Positions 15,016 to 21,813 of a stretch of 26,124 nt of DNA are shown here, piece by piece; the first letter of the stretch is position 1; the number at the start of each line of letters is the position of its first letter. The DNA is from SIG607 sp045614505 (GTDB taxonomy: Bacteria; Bacillota; Clostridia; Oscillospirales; Acutalibacteraceae). The position numbers were made by a program, and so were the translations under genes. The DNA lies in contig JAZLDA010000016.1 in NCBI GenBank assembly GCA_045614505.1, positions 1-26,124 on the forward strand. Direction: 5' to 3'. The notes beneath the pieces were generated by a model. That model was not told the DNA's origin. It made no database searches and saw only the letters and a program-made list of their open reading frames with translations.

Positions 15016-15906
15016 TTAATCATTATATTTGAAAATATCTGCCACTTCACTTATTGTCACAAAGGCGCGCGGGTCAATGTCATAAATAATACTTCTCATA
15101 CGAGATATCTGGAATCTGTTTACAACAAAATAAATAATTGTCTTATCGGCATTTGAGTAACCGCCTTTTGCCATAATTTTCGTTGTTCCGCACTCGAAGG
15201 CATCCATAAGAGCCGTACTTATTTCCTCAGGTTTATCGGTAACAATCATAACCTCTTTAGAACGGTCAAAGCCCTCTACAACAAAGTCCACCGTTTTAAG
15301 ACCTGCGGCATAGGTAACAATGGAATAAAGAGGCAGTATCCAGCTTTGAATTGTAATTCCGCATATAACATACAGCAGTACATTATATATCATAACAAAT
15401 GTACCCACCGTGATATTTAACCTTTTGGCAAAAATAACAGCCATAACCTCAATTCCGTCAATGGCACCGCCGTATCGAATAGTCATACCGCTTCCAACAC
15501 CTGATATTAAACCTCCAAACAAGGCGCATAAAAGTAAATCCTGACCTGCAAGGGGCGATGCAATGCTTACGTCAATTGGTAAAACATCGGTAATAAGCCA
15601 TGCCGCCACTGAGTATACGGCAACAGTAAAGAGCGAATATACCGTAAATGCGGCTCCCTGCTTTTTTAATCCAAACAAAAACAAAGGAATATTCAGAATC
15701 AACAGAAAGATTGACAAACTCATATAATCCGGTGTGAGCTGTGAAAGCAGAATAGATGTTCCCGATATTCCGCTGTCATAAAGATTTACCGGCGCTAAGA
15801 ATACAGTAACGCCAAAAGCATTGATACAACCGGCAATAAACAAAAAAATAAAGTTTTGCCATTTAAGCTGTTTAAGTTCGGAAAATATGCCTTTGAATAT
15901 GTTCAT
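15016..15906 (-). CDS. YitT family membrane protein
   Basis: The 296-residue protein has five to six hydrophobic segments in its first two thirds, with GCINAFGVTVFLAP, LYDSGISGTSILL and RYGGAIDGIEVMAV. A soluble C-terminal domain follows (about 220-290: VMIVTDKPEEISTALMDAF, RGGYSN-like KGGYSNADKT, ITISEV-like VTISEVADIF), matching the DUF161-DUF2179 layout of YitT. The molecular function of this family is unsettled. The start is the ATG at 15904-15906; a TTG five codons upstream is an alternative and the ribosome-binding site is poor. The gene lies just downstream of the DUF4097 gene with no terminator between, but has its own promoter. Confidence 0.93.
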   Translation of the reverse strand: MNIFKGIFSELKQLKWQNFIFLFIAGCINAFGVTVFLAPVNLYDSGISGTSILLSQLTPDYMSLSIFLLILNIPLFLFGLKKQGAAFTVYSLFTVAVYSVAAWLITDVLPIDVSIASPLAGQDLLLCALFGGLISGVGSGMTIRYGGAIDGIEVMAVIFAKRLNITVGTFVMIYNVLLYVICGITIQSWILPLYSIVTYAAGLKTVDFVVEGFDRSKEVMIVTDKPEEISTALMDAFECGTTKIMAKGGYSNADKTIIYFVVNRFQISRMRSIIYDIDPRAFVTISEVADIFKYND

Positions 15907-15940
15907 TTTTCTTTCTCGCAATCTGAATTTTTATAATAAT

Positions 15941-15969
15941 ATTATACTATAATTCCAATAAAATCACAA
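15941..15969 (-). promoter_or_regulatory. Sigma-A promoter of yitT
   Basis: On the minus strand TTGTGA (15969-15964) and TATAAT (15946-15941) have a 17-base spacer. It begins only 13 bases after the DUF4097 stop codon. Confidence 0.75.
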
Positions 15970-15981
15970 GTATGGGATTCG

Positions 15982-16947
15982 TTATGACAGTATTGTTATT
16001 TTAATATTTCCTGTGTCTGTACTAATTTCACACTTGCCGCCGGTTACTGTTTTCGGAACATCAACACTGCCTGTATCGCTCTGTGTAATAAATACCTTCT
16101 CGGTAAGAAGACTTCCTTTAACGCTGCCGGTATCGGTTTTGACGAAAATCTCAGCGGCGTCAGAGCTGTCAAATTTTACATCACCCGTGCTTCTCTCAAT
16201 AGAGAACCTTTCCGTCGCAATAACATTCTTCAAAGATATATCGCCGGTATCTCCGCTTGATACAATGTTTTGGCACTTGGTATCGGTTATGTGGGTTTTT
16301 CCGGTGGAAACATTGATTTTAAGTTCAGCCTCGCAGGTTACATTCGAAACCGTAATACTGCCCGTTGATACAGAAAGGTCAAGTGCACCTGCGGATATAT
16401 TTTCAACTCGAATATTACCCGTACTTATATTTATTTTAATAATTTTTGAAGCGCTGGCTAAGTTAGTTACGTTACCTGTGCTTCCCGAAATATCAATGCT
16501 TTGGAATTTGAATTCTTTTGGTATTTCTATGTCTCCGGTACTCCCCTTCACCAAAAGTTCGCCATATTCGCCCTGCGGAATATATACCGTTATTTTTGGT
16601 GTAGTGAAATTTATACCGATATGCTCATACCATTTTCTCGTATCGTAAACCTCAATCAAAAGTGCGCCGTCCCGCACCGAAACCGAATGCTTCATATTTT
16701 CCTGCTCGTGGCAGACAACGGAAGTTTTTTGGTTTTTTGACAGCACAAACAAAATATCGGCGGTTTTTGTTACAATAGATATGTTTTTATATTCTTCATT
16801 AATCTCATAATCATTAGTTTCATACTTGACAGTTGATAATTTAGTAAAATCCCATTTAAACATTGTCATCACACCTCCAAAAATTATACTTCCAATCAAA
16901 ACAAGAGAAGCTGCTATAATAAGCCATATTTTCGTCCGTTTACTCAT
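15982..16947 (-). CDS. DUF4097 family membrane-anchored beta-repeat protein
   Basis: The 321-residue protein has an N-terminal hydrophobic anchor (about 7-28: IWLIIAASLVLIGSIIFGGV) and a long extracytoplasmic domain. This domain has ten recurring (S/D)TG(D/N/S/K) turns about 18-22 residues apart, as in GSTGDIEI, STGNIRV, STGSITV, DTGDISL, DTGSVDV and DTGNIKI. The regular turns suggest a beta-solenoid, the hallmark of DUF4097 proteins. The start is the ATG at 16945-16947, which overlaps the stop of the preceding gene by one base (TAATG) and has AGGAGG (16955-16960) seven bases upstream. The open frame extends upstream but there overlaps the DUF1700 gene out of frame. It is the third gene of the padR-DUF1700-DUF4097 module. 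That module is linked to envelope stress or surface sensing by association only. Confidence 0.9.
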   Translation of the reverse strand: MSKRTKIWLIIAASLVLIGSIIFGGVMTMFKWDFTKLSTVKYETNDYEINEEYKNISIVTKTADILFVLSKNQKTSVVCHEQENMKHSVSVRDGALLIEVYDTRKWYEHIGINFTTPKITVYIPQGEYGELLVKGSTGDIEIPKEFKFQSIDISGSTGNVTNLASASKIIKINISTGNIRVENISAGALDLSVSTGSITVSNVTCEAELKINVSTGKTHITDTKCQNIVSSGDTGDISLKNVIATERFSIERSTGDVKFDSSDAAEIFVKTDTGSVKGSLLTEKVFITQSDTGSVDVPKTVTGGKCEISTDTGNIKITILS

Positions 16948-17546
16948 TATGCTTCCTCCTTTTCGGTTATGCGGTTCTTTATCCATATCACAAGTTTCTT
17001 TGTAAGGTTGAAAATGCCTTTTGTTACCCATTTGCATCCGTAGAACAGGAAAACAGAAAGTCCTGCACAAACAACTCCTGCGCCTATCATAGCAAGACCT
17101 ATAAGAACTTTTCCGCCGAAAGCAAATCCGACACCTGCCGCAACTCCGCCGAAAGCACAGCCGATTACTGAGGCAAAAACAGCCCAAAGAGAAATTATCA
17201 CAGTCCACAAGGAAACATAAAGGGAAAATATTACGGCAACTGCGGCAATGAGAAGAGAAAGCCATACAGGAGAGCCGAGTATCAAAAGTACGATTTCCCA
17301 CGCTTTGAGCCTTTTCTTTGGAGTTATCTTTTCTTTCACAAGTTTAGTAAGCGGAATATCGGCTACAATCTGCGATATAATTTCATCAATATTGCCAATC
17401 TCACAAACTGCCTCTTCCTCCGAAAGACCTTCTTCCATTCGGTCATCTATCATTTCGCTGTAAAAAGTCAAGCGTTCTTCTGTATCTCTCTGCGGCAAGC
17501 CTGACAGCCCTTTGCGAAGTCTCGCAAGAAACTCAAGTTTTGTCAT
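16947..17546 (-). CDS. DUF1700 family membrane protein
   Basis: The 199-residue protein starts MTKLEFLARLRKGLSGLP and continues with EERLTFYSEMIDDRMEEGLSEEEAV, the conserved N-terminal helical region of DUF1700 (HAAS-like). Several hydrophobic segments (about 85-175) and a basic tail follow. I chose the ATG at 17544-17546: AAGGAGG (17556-17562) is nine bases upstream, whereas the ATG two codons earlier is only three bases from it. The gene overlaps the end of padR by 14 bases and the start of the DUF4097 gene by one base, so the three are translationally coupled. The role is unknown; it may hold or sense the partner surface protein. Confidence 0.9.
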   Translation of the reverse strand: MTKLEFLARLRKGLSGLPQRDTEERLTFYSEMIDDRMEEGLSEEEAVCEIGNIDEIISQIVADIPLTKLVKEKITPKKRLKAWEIVLLILGSPVWLSLLIAAVAVIFSLYVSLWTVIISLWAVFASVIGCAFGGVAAGVGFAFGGKVLIGLAMIGAGVVCAGLSVFLFYGCKWVTKGIFNLTKKLVIWIKNRITEKEEA

Positions 17547-17859
17547 TACCATTATCCTCCTTGCTTACAAATCGATATATAGACAGAATTTCTTTCCATT
17601 CTTCCCTGAAATCCTCAATGCGTTTTAGTCCCTCATGGGTGATATGATAATATTTCCGAAGCCTGCCGCCGTGCTCTGCAGTGCGTACTGTCAGCATTTT
17701 CGCCGTTTCCAAGCGTTTCAAAATGGTATATAAGGTAGATTCGGATAGCTCAATATACGGCTTCATATCTTTAATAATCTTATAGCCGTACGAATCTTCG
17801 CTTTTAATTGCAGCTAATACGCATACATCCAAAAGTCCTCGTTTTAACTGAATATCCAT
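17533..17859 (-). CDS. PadR family transcriptional regulator
   Basis: The 108-residue winged-helix protein is typical of the short PadR-s1 group: LKRGLLDVCVLAAIKSEDSYGYKIIKDM, SESTLYTILKRLE as recognition helix, GGRLRKYYHIT as wing, and a C-terminal dimerisation helix. The start is the ATG at 17857-17859 with AAGGAGG six bases upstream. It is the first gene of the padR-DUF1700-DUF4097 operon. A dyad over its own -10 box suggests it represses the operon. The ligand or signal is unknown. Confidence 0.95.
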   Translation of the reverse strand: MDIQLKRGLLDVCVLAAIKSEDSYGYKIIKDMKPYIELSESTLYTILKRLETAKMLTVRTAEHGGRLRKYYHITHEGLKRIEDFREEWKEILSIYRFVSKEDNGNDKT

Positions 17860-17880
17860 ACTATACCTCCTTTTACATAA

Positions 17881-17912
17881 TACATCGTAACACGAAGTAT
17901 ATATTTTGTCAA
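17881..17912 (-). promoter_or_regulatory. padR operon promoter with overlapping operator dyad
   Basis: On the minus strand TTGACA (17912-17907) and TACGAT (17889-17884) have a 17-base spacer. The inverted repeat TACATCGT-AAC-ACGAAGTA (17881-17899, seven of eight positions matching) covers the -10 box and half the spacer, a good place for PadR autorepression. Confidence 0.75.
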
Positions 17913-17917
17913 GTAAA

Positions 17918-17956
17918 TTTTAAAGCCCACCACCGGTTTACCGATGGTAGGCTTAA
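17918..17956 (-). terminator. Terminator of the TetR-ABC operon
   Basis: On the minus strand the arms 17955-17941 and 17936-17922 form about 14 pairs including two G-U wobbles, with loop TAAA, then TTTAAAATTT. The wobbles become mismatches on the other strand, which supports the minus direction. Confidence 0.82.
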
Positions 17957-17964
17957 AAGTATAA

Positions 17965-18696
17965 TTACTGTTTTTTCATCTGCCGCAGGAACAGTAATAC
18001 CGCCAATATGAGCAGTACAACTGCATATCCGAGCACCCACCAAAGATGAGGAAAAATCCCTGCAAAATCTCCTGAAAGTACAGCACGTTCCATATCCACG
18101 GCGTGAACAAACGGTAGTGCGTAAGCAATCTTTTTAAAAGCGCCTCCCACAAGGTTAAGGTCAAACCATACACCGGACAGCCACGCTGAAAGGTTGGTAA
18201 GCAAAGCTCCGCAAATGCCGCCCACCTGCTTATCGGTAAACACGCTTCCGCAAAGGAGTCCTAAAGCAATGTAGAGGATGGATACGGGGATAATGAATAG
18301 GACAGCGTATAAAATTTTTACCGTAATATTTAGTCCGAGAAGGATTGCGGCAATATAGCAAATAACACATTGTGCGACAGCAATCGGAATAATCGGCAAA
18401 GTGTAACCCAGAATAAAATCCATCGAAGTCAGCGGTGTAGTATATAAGCGTTGAAGTAGCGAGCTGCCTCTGTCTTTTGCGATAATAGTTGCAGAAAACA
18501 ATGTCGTAAACGACAGTCCGAAAATTGTAATACCCGGAGTTAAGTGCTGTATTTCAAACAGCTTTACAGGGATATTCGCTTGTATAGCACTTAGCAATAA
18601 AATCAGAACAAGAGGAAATCCAAGTCCAAAGAACAGAGTTAGCGGATCTCGCAATATTTCTTTTGTGTTTCTGTTTGCAAATGTGAGCATTTTCAT
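17965..18696 (-). CDS. ABC-2 type transporter permease
   Basis: The 243-residue protein has six hydrophobic segments and the ABC-2 layout: a short N-terminal LRDPLTLFFGLGFPLVLILLL, then FGLSFTTLFSATIIAKDRGSSLLQRLYTTPLT, where the cytoplasmic helix DRGSSLLQRL probably contacts the ATPase. AYALPFVHAVDMERAVL and a final helix follow. It resembles DrrB-type drug or lipid exporters. The start overlaps the ATPase stop as ATGA, with AAGGGGG upstream, so the two subunits are coupled. The substrate is unknown; control by a TetR repressor suggests toxic-compound export. Confidence 0.92.
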   Translation of the reverse strand: MKMLTFANRNTKEILRDPLTLFFGLGFPLVLILLLSAIQANIPVKLFEIQHLTPGITIFGLSFTTLFSATIIAKDRGSSLLQRLYTTPLTSMDFILGYTLPIIPIAVAQCVICYIAAILLGLNITVKILYAVLFIIPVSILYIALGLLCGSVFTDKQVGGICGALLTNLSAWLSGVWFDLNLVGGAFKKIAYALPFVHAVDMERAVLSGDFAGIFPHLWWVLGYAVVLLILAVLLFLRQMKKQ

Positions 18697-19421
18697 TTTG
18701 ATACCCCCTTAACAATGCGCACAAAGGCTTGCTCAAAATTGTCCGTCCCTGCTGTTTCCTTAATCTTATCAGCGGTATCACAGATAAGGAGTTTGCCGTC
18801 TTTCATAATAGCAACACGGTCAGATAAGGCTTCTGCTTCTTCCATATAGTGCGTCGTCAGAATAATCGTTATTTTCCCCTTAAGAGAGCTAATTATATCC
18901 CATAGGTCGTTCCGCGCAAGCACATCCAATCCAAGTGTGGGTTCGTCAAGGAATAATATCTCCGGCTCGCTGATCAGTGCCATTGCGATGCTCAGTCTGC
19001 GTTGCCAGCCACCGGACAGTTTACCTGCCTTTTTCTTACTAACAGATTCAAGTTTAAGCAGTTTAGTAAGCTCTGCAATTTTCGCATTTTGCTTGTCTTC
19101 TGTAAATCCGTGAACACCGCACATCAATTCAAGGTTTTCACGAACAGACAGACCGGGCGCAACCGCTGTTTCTTGCGGGGAAACGGCTATAATTGATTTC
19201 ACGGCAGCAGAATCTTTACAAATGCTTTTTCCGTTCAAAATAGCATTGCCGCTTGTGGGCTGTGTCAGGCAGGACAGCATTTTAATTGTGGTTGTTTTGC
19301 CGGCGCCGTTTACACCGAGCAGAGAAAATAATTCGCCCTTGTAAACCGAAAGACTAAGATTATCAACCGCAACCACATCTTTATATTTTTTAGTTAAACC
19401 TTCAATTCTGATGGCATCCAT
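18693..19421 (-). CDS. ABC transporter ATP-binding protein
   Basis: The 242-residue nucleotide-binding subunit has all motifs: Walker A GVNGAGKTT, Q-loop SPQET, signature LSGGWQRRLS (the usual Q after SGG is W, as in some drug-export ATPases), Walker B ILFLDEPTLGLD, and H-loop TTHYMEEAE. It pairs with the permease that follows and overlaps it by four bases. The start is the ATG at 19419-19421, six bases after the TetR stop; its ribosome-binding site GGAG overlaps that stop. It is DrrA-like by context; the exported substrate is not known. Confidence 0.95.
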   Translation of the reverse strand: MDAIRIEGLTKKYKDVVAVDNLSLSVYKGELFSLLGVNGAGKTTTIKMLSCLTQPTSGNAILNGKSICKDSAAVKSIIAVSPQETAVAPGLSVRENLELMCGVHGFTEDKQNAKIAELTKLLKLESVSKKKAGKLSGGWQRRLSIAMALISEPEILFLDEPTLGLDVLARNDLWDIISSLKGKITIILTTHYMEEAEALSDRVAIMKDGKLLICDTADKIKETAGTDNFEQAFVRIVKGVSK

Positions 19422-19427
19422 AACTGA

Positions 19428-19988
19428 TTACTCCATTCCATACTGTTTTCTGAGTCCCTGATAGGAGTCGGTGAGCATACGGCTTACAAGCTCCCAATCA
19501 AGATCAAAAAAGCCTGTTGCAAACATCGTGGCTATTCCGTGAACATATGCCCACATTTCAAGATGAAATAACTTAGCTTCTTTACCGCTAAGTCCGGTAT
19601 TATTATGGACAATAGACTCCATTTTTTCAGTTTGTTCCGTGGCTTCGGGAATTAATTCTCCCGAACGGTCACGCATATAAAGAAGCTTGAACAACTCTTT
19701 TTCTTCTTTTGCAAATCGAATATATGCCATTCCGCTTGCCTTATATACGGGAAACTCTCCCTTATTAACCTCTCTTTGAATATAATCCGAGCAAATTTTG
19801 TCTGCCCTTTCTACAACAGCAATGCGAAGCTCATCCATTGTTGCAAAATTAGAAAACACAGGCTGTGTAGAACATTTTAATACCGAGGCAATAGTTCTTG
19901 CATTGATTGACTGCACTCCGCTATTACGCACAATATCAACGGCAGTATTTATAATATCTTCTTTGGTCACTTTAACTTTTGGCGGCAT
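19428..19988 (-). CDS. TetR family transcriptional regulator
   Basis: The 186-residue protein has an N-terminal HTH (about 8-55: ITKEDIINTAVDIV-like, INARTIASVLKCSTQPVFSNFATMDELRIAV) and an all-helical ligand domain containing FHLEMWAYVHGIATM. The start is the ATG at 19986-19988 with GGAGGTG upstream. It is the first gene of the tetR-ATPase-permease operon. Its promoter carries a tandem direct repeat, so it probably represses its own operon until an inducer, perhaps the exported compound, binds. Confidence 0.94.
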   Translation of the reverse strand: MPPKVKVTKEDIINTAVDIVRNSGVQSINARTIASVLKCSTQPVFSNFATMDELRIAVVERADKICSDYIQREVNKGEFPVYKASGMAYIRFAKEEKELFKLLYMRDRSGELIPEATEQTEKMESIVHNNTGLSGKEAKLFHLEMWAYVHGIATMFATGFFDLDWELVSRMLTDSYQGLRKQYGME

Positions 19989-20011
19989 AACGCACCTCCA
20001 TAATATATTTG

Positions 20012-20059
20012 TTGTTATATATCACTTGTTATTTTATCACTGCCGGCATAAAATGTCAA
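20012..20059 (-). promoter_or_regulatory. tetR-ABC operon promoter with tandem operator repeats
   Basis: On the minus strand TTGACA (20059-20054) and TAAAAT (20036-20031) have a 17-base spacer. Two adjacent direct repeats, read on the plus strand as TTGTTATATATCAC (20012-20025) and TTGTTATTTTATCAC (20026-20040), cover the -10 box and the expected transcription start. Confidence 0.75.
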
Positions 20060-20097
20060 TGGGTGTTGCAAAAATGTCAAAAAGGAATAGCAATAAT

Positions 20098-20355
20098 ATA
20101 AATAATGGCAGACAATGAAAACCACTGTCTGCCATTATTAAGTTCTCTTTAGTTATAAGTTTAGAGTTATAAATTCGGCTCCGCCAAGTGTTATGATATG
20201 ATTGCCTATAAATAAACTTGATTTTTGCTACGCAAAAATTATTCCCACTCGCTTAAATTCAAATAATACCTAGAAAAGCAAGTCGCTTAGAACCTAAAAA
20301 TCGGGGTTTATAACCGAACAAATATTCGGTTTCTATAGGCTCTACAAATTTCAGT
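20098..20355 (-). ncRNA. Candidate free-standing structured RNA (raiA/SolB-like?)
   Basis: This stretch has no supported ORF but has its own promoter and terminator. Read on the minus strand it can form GCCTATA (20340-20334) with TATAGGC (20210-20204), and hairpin AACCGAA/TTCGGTT (20331-20312). It can also form AACC/GGTT (20308-20291), ATTATT/AATAAT (20267-20238), ATTTTTGC-GTA-GCAAAAAT (20239-20221), TTGGC-GGA-GCCGA (about 20187-20175), and a long-range AAGTTTA (20219-20213) with TAAACTT (20163-20157). Not all can coexist. Size (about 250 bases), autonomy and the densely paired core suggest a regulatory or structural RNA. It reminds me of the clostridial raiA/SolB RNA, but I cannot confirm a family. 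Alternatives are a 6S-like RNA or a mobile palindromic element. Confidence 0.55.
20101..20139 (-). terminator. Terminator of the candidate ncRNA
   Basis: AATAATGGCAGACA and TGTCTGCCATTATT form a perfect 14-bp stem with an 11-base loop. On the minus strand it is followed by a moderately T-rich tail (TATATTATT). Confidence 0.75.
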
Positions 20356-20361
20356 ATCAAT

Positions 20362-20390
20362 ATAGTATCACAAAAGGGCGAAAAAATCAA
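20362..20390 (-). promoter_or_regulatory. Promoter of the candidate ncRNA
   Basis: On the minus strand TTGATT (20390-20385) and TACTAT (20367-20362) have a 17-base spacer. Transcription would start near 20355, just before the first helix. Confidence 0.65.
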
Positions 20391-20439
20391 TCCTTTTATA
20401 ACGTTGAAACAAATTACCGGATAGACTTAAAAACATCAG

Positions 20440-20463
20440 CCCCTGCTAAATAGGTAGCAGGGG
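20440..20463 (-). terminator. Terminator of the surface-protein operon
   Basis: On the minus strand CCCCTGCTA pairs with TAGCAGGGG (9 bp, six-base loop), followed by CTGATGTTTTTAAG. It lies about 12 bases after the last stop codon. Confidence 0.8.
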
Positions 20464-20475
20464 TTGTATTCGTTA

Positions 20476-21324
20476 TTAAGCTGTTTTCTTTCTGCTTAAG
20501 GTTTCTAAAACTACTATGCAGGTAGCGCTGAGTATCATCAGGAGCCACCACCACGTGAGATTTGTGTTATCTCCTGTTTGGGGTGAGTTTGGATCTGCTT
20601 TTTCGATGGTGCCGATCTCGGTCGGGGCAAGGGTGCCTTTTTCCTCGTTCAGTACCAGATGCAGCTCCACACCTGCGCCGTTTTGGTCAATTGACACGGT
20701 GTAGGCGCCGTCTTCCAACAATGCCACATCGGCTTTGTTGTCCTTTTTCAGTTCAAAGGACAAATATCCGATAACCTTGCCGTCCTTCAGTGCCGTCAGC
20801 GAGTGTTTGCCCGGCTCTACATCGGCAAAGACAAAGTTGCCGTTTTTGTCGGTCTTGGTGGTCTTTAAGGTGGAACGCAGTTCTAAGTCCACTTCAGCCA
20901 AAGGCTGACCGTTCAGCGTAACCTTACCTTTTACGGTGTAGGTATCATCACGCGCTATCGGTTCATCCTCGGTGGTGACGGTAATCACCTTATCCTCATA
21001 AACGGCGTCAAGGTCAAGATAGCCGCCGTGAAGAAAAGCGGTCACGTCCACATCATTCAGCATAACCGACTTTATTACCTTGCCGCTTTCGGCGCGAATG
21101 AGAAGTCGCGGCTCGCTTAAACGTTCTACGATAAATTCCTCGCCACTGATACCCTCATAAAATACCTTGGCATTTTCAGCCGTAATGGTGATCTTGTGGC
21201 TGTCCGGAACGGTAACGGAGATTACGGTGTTTGTTTCCTCGGCTTCCGGCTCTGCGGCAAAGGCGGTCACACTACACGTACATAGCAGTAAGAAACATAA
21301 CAGCAGTGCTGTTATTTTCTTCAT
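20476..21324 (-). CDS. Sortase-anchored surface protein with carboxypeptidase-regulatory-like domain
   Basis: The 282-residue protein has a signal peptide (about 1-24, ending SVTAFAA) and an N-terminal beta-rich region. A carboxypeptidase-regulatory-like or SpaA-like beta-sandwich follows (about 130-200: YTVKGKVTLNGQPLAEVDLEL, TKTDKNGNFVFADVEPGKHSL). The cell-wall sorting signal is NSPQTGDN (S247-G251), then a hydrophobic stretch (WWWLLMILSATCIVVL) and the basic tail SRKKTA. (S/N)PxTG motifs are used by clostridial sortases, so the protein should be linked to peptidoglycan between T250 and G251. AAGGAGG precedes the ATG. It is the last gene of the surface operon, 12 bases after the previous stop. 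It is the only anchored member in view and may be the wall base for its neighbours. No sortase gene is in the window. Confidence 0.88.
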   Translation of the reverse strand: MKKITALLLCFLLLCTCSVTAFAAEPEAEETNTVISVTVPDSHKITITAENAKVFYEGISGEEFIVERLSEPRLLIRAESGKVIKSVMLNDVDVTAFLHGGYLDLDAVYEDKVITVTTEDEPIARDDTYTVKGKVTLNGQPLAEVDLELRSTLKTTKTDKNGNFVFADVEPGKHSLTALKDGKVIGYLSFELKKDNKADVALLEDGAYTVSIDQNGAGVELHLVLNEEKGTLAPTEIGTIEKADPNSPQTGDNTNLTWWWLLMILSATCIVVLETLSRKKTA

Positions 21325-21336
21325 AGTGTCGCCTCC

Positions 21337-21795
21337 TTATTTATCTTCGTAGGAAACAGTAAAGGTCACGGTGTCGGAATACTCACCTGCGTAAGCAGCG
21401 TTCCAGTCGTTAGCGGTAATGTGGATGGAAAGCTCGGTCTTGTCGCCCTCTGTCAGATAAGTAGCATAGGTAAATGCCGCGCCTTCGCTATCCTTGATGG
21501 CGTAAGGGATCACCTTGGTGTTATCGATAGCATTGTTCAGCTCATTATCGGTGGCAAGGGCAACCTTGATGCACTTGTCGGGATGGATCTGAGAAGCGGT
21601 AACCTCGATGGTGCCAAATGCGGTTTCGGTAGCGTTGAACTGAACATTCACATCAGCAGGAATGGTCACGGTGTAGGTAGGTGCGATGCTGGTGGTGATG
21701 TCAGCTTTCCCCCCGGTGGTGTTAGCCGCAAAAGCTGTTACGGACATGGATGCCAAAAGGCAAACGGTTAAAATAAGTGCAAATATTTTTTTCAT
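21337..21795 (-). CDS. Secreted single-module protein (PTYTVTIP family)
   Basis: The 152-residue protein is a signal peptide (about 1-24: MKKIFALILTVCLLASMSVTAFAA) plus a single beta-rich module. The module begins APTYTVTIPADVNVQF and ends YAGEYSDTVTFTVSYEDK. The same opening and closing strands recur in the next three genes. The closing strand resembles that of spore-coat U/pilin-type domains (x-G-x-Y-x-D-T-V-T-V-T-V), but homology is not shown. There is no anchor, so the product is released or held by partners. The promoter-proximal 85 bases are close in sequence to those of the next gene upstream, showing tandem duplication. The ribosome-binding site is AAAGGAG. Function is unknown. Confidence 0.8.
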   Translation of the reverse strand: MKKIFALILTVCLLASMSVTAFAANTTGGKADITTSIAPTYTVTIPADVNVQFNATETAFGTIEVTASQIHPDKCIKVALATDNELNNAIDNTKVIPYAIKDSEGAAFTYATYLTEGDKTELSIHITANDWNAAYAGEYSDTVTFTVSYEDK

Positions 21796-21813
21796 GGTTT
21801 TGTTCTCCTTTGT

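Noticed and set aside
15982..17301. Long upstream extension of the DUF4097 gene
   Set aside because: The extra N-terminal residues are Cys/Arg-rich shadow of the DUF1700 gene. The ATG at 16947 has a ribosome-binding site and gives a normal anchor helix.
20101..20139. Terminator of the surface operon
   Set aside because: It is over 330 bases past the last stop codon, and the operon has a nearer terminator at 20440-20463. It fits the ncRNA unit better.
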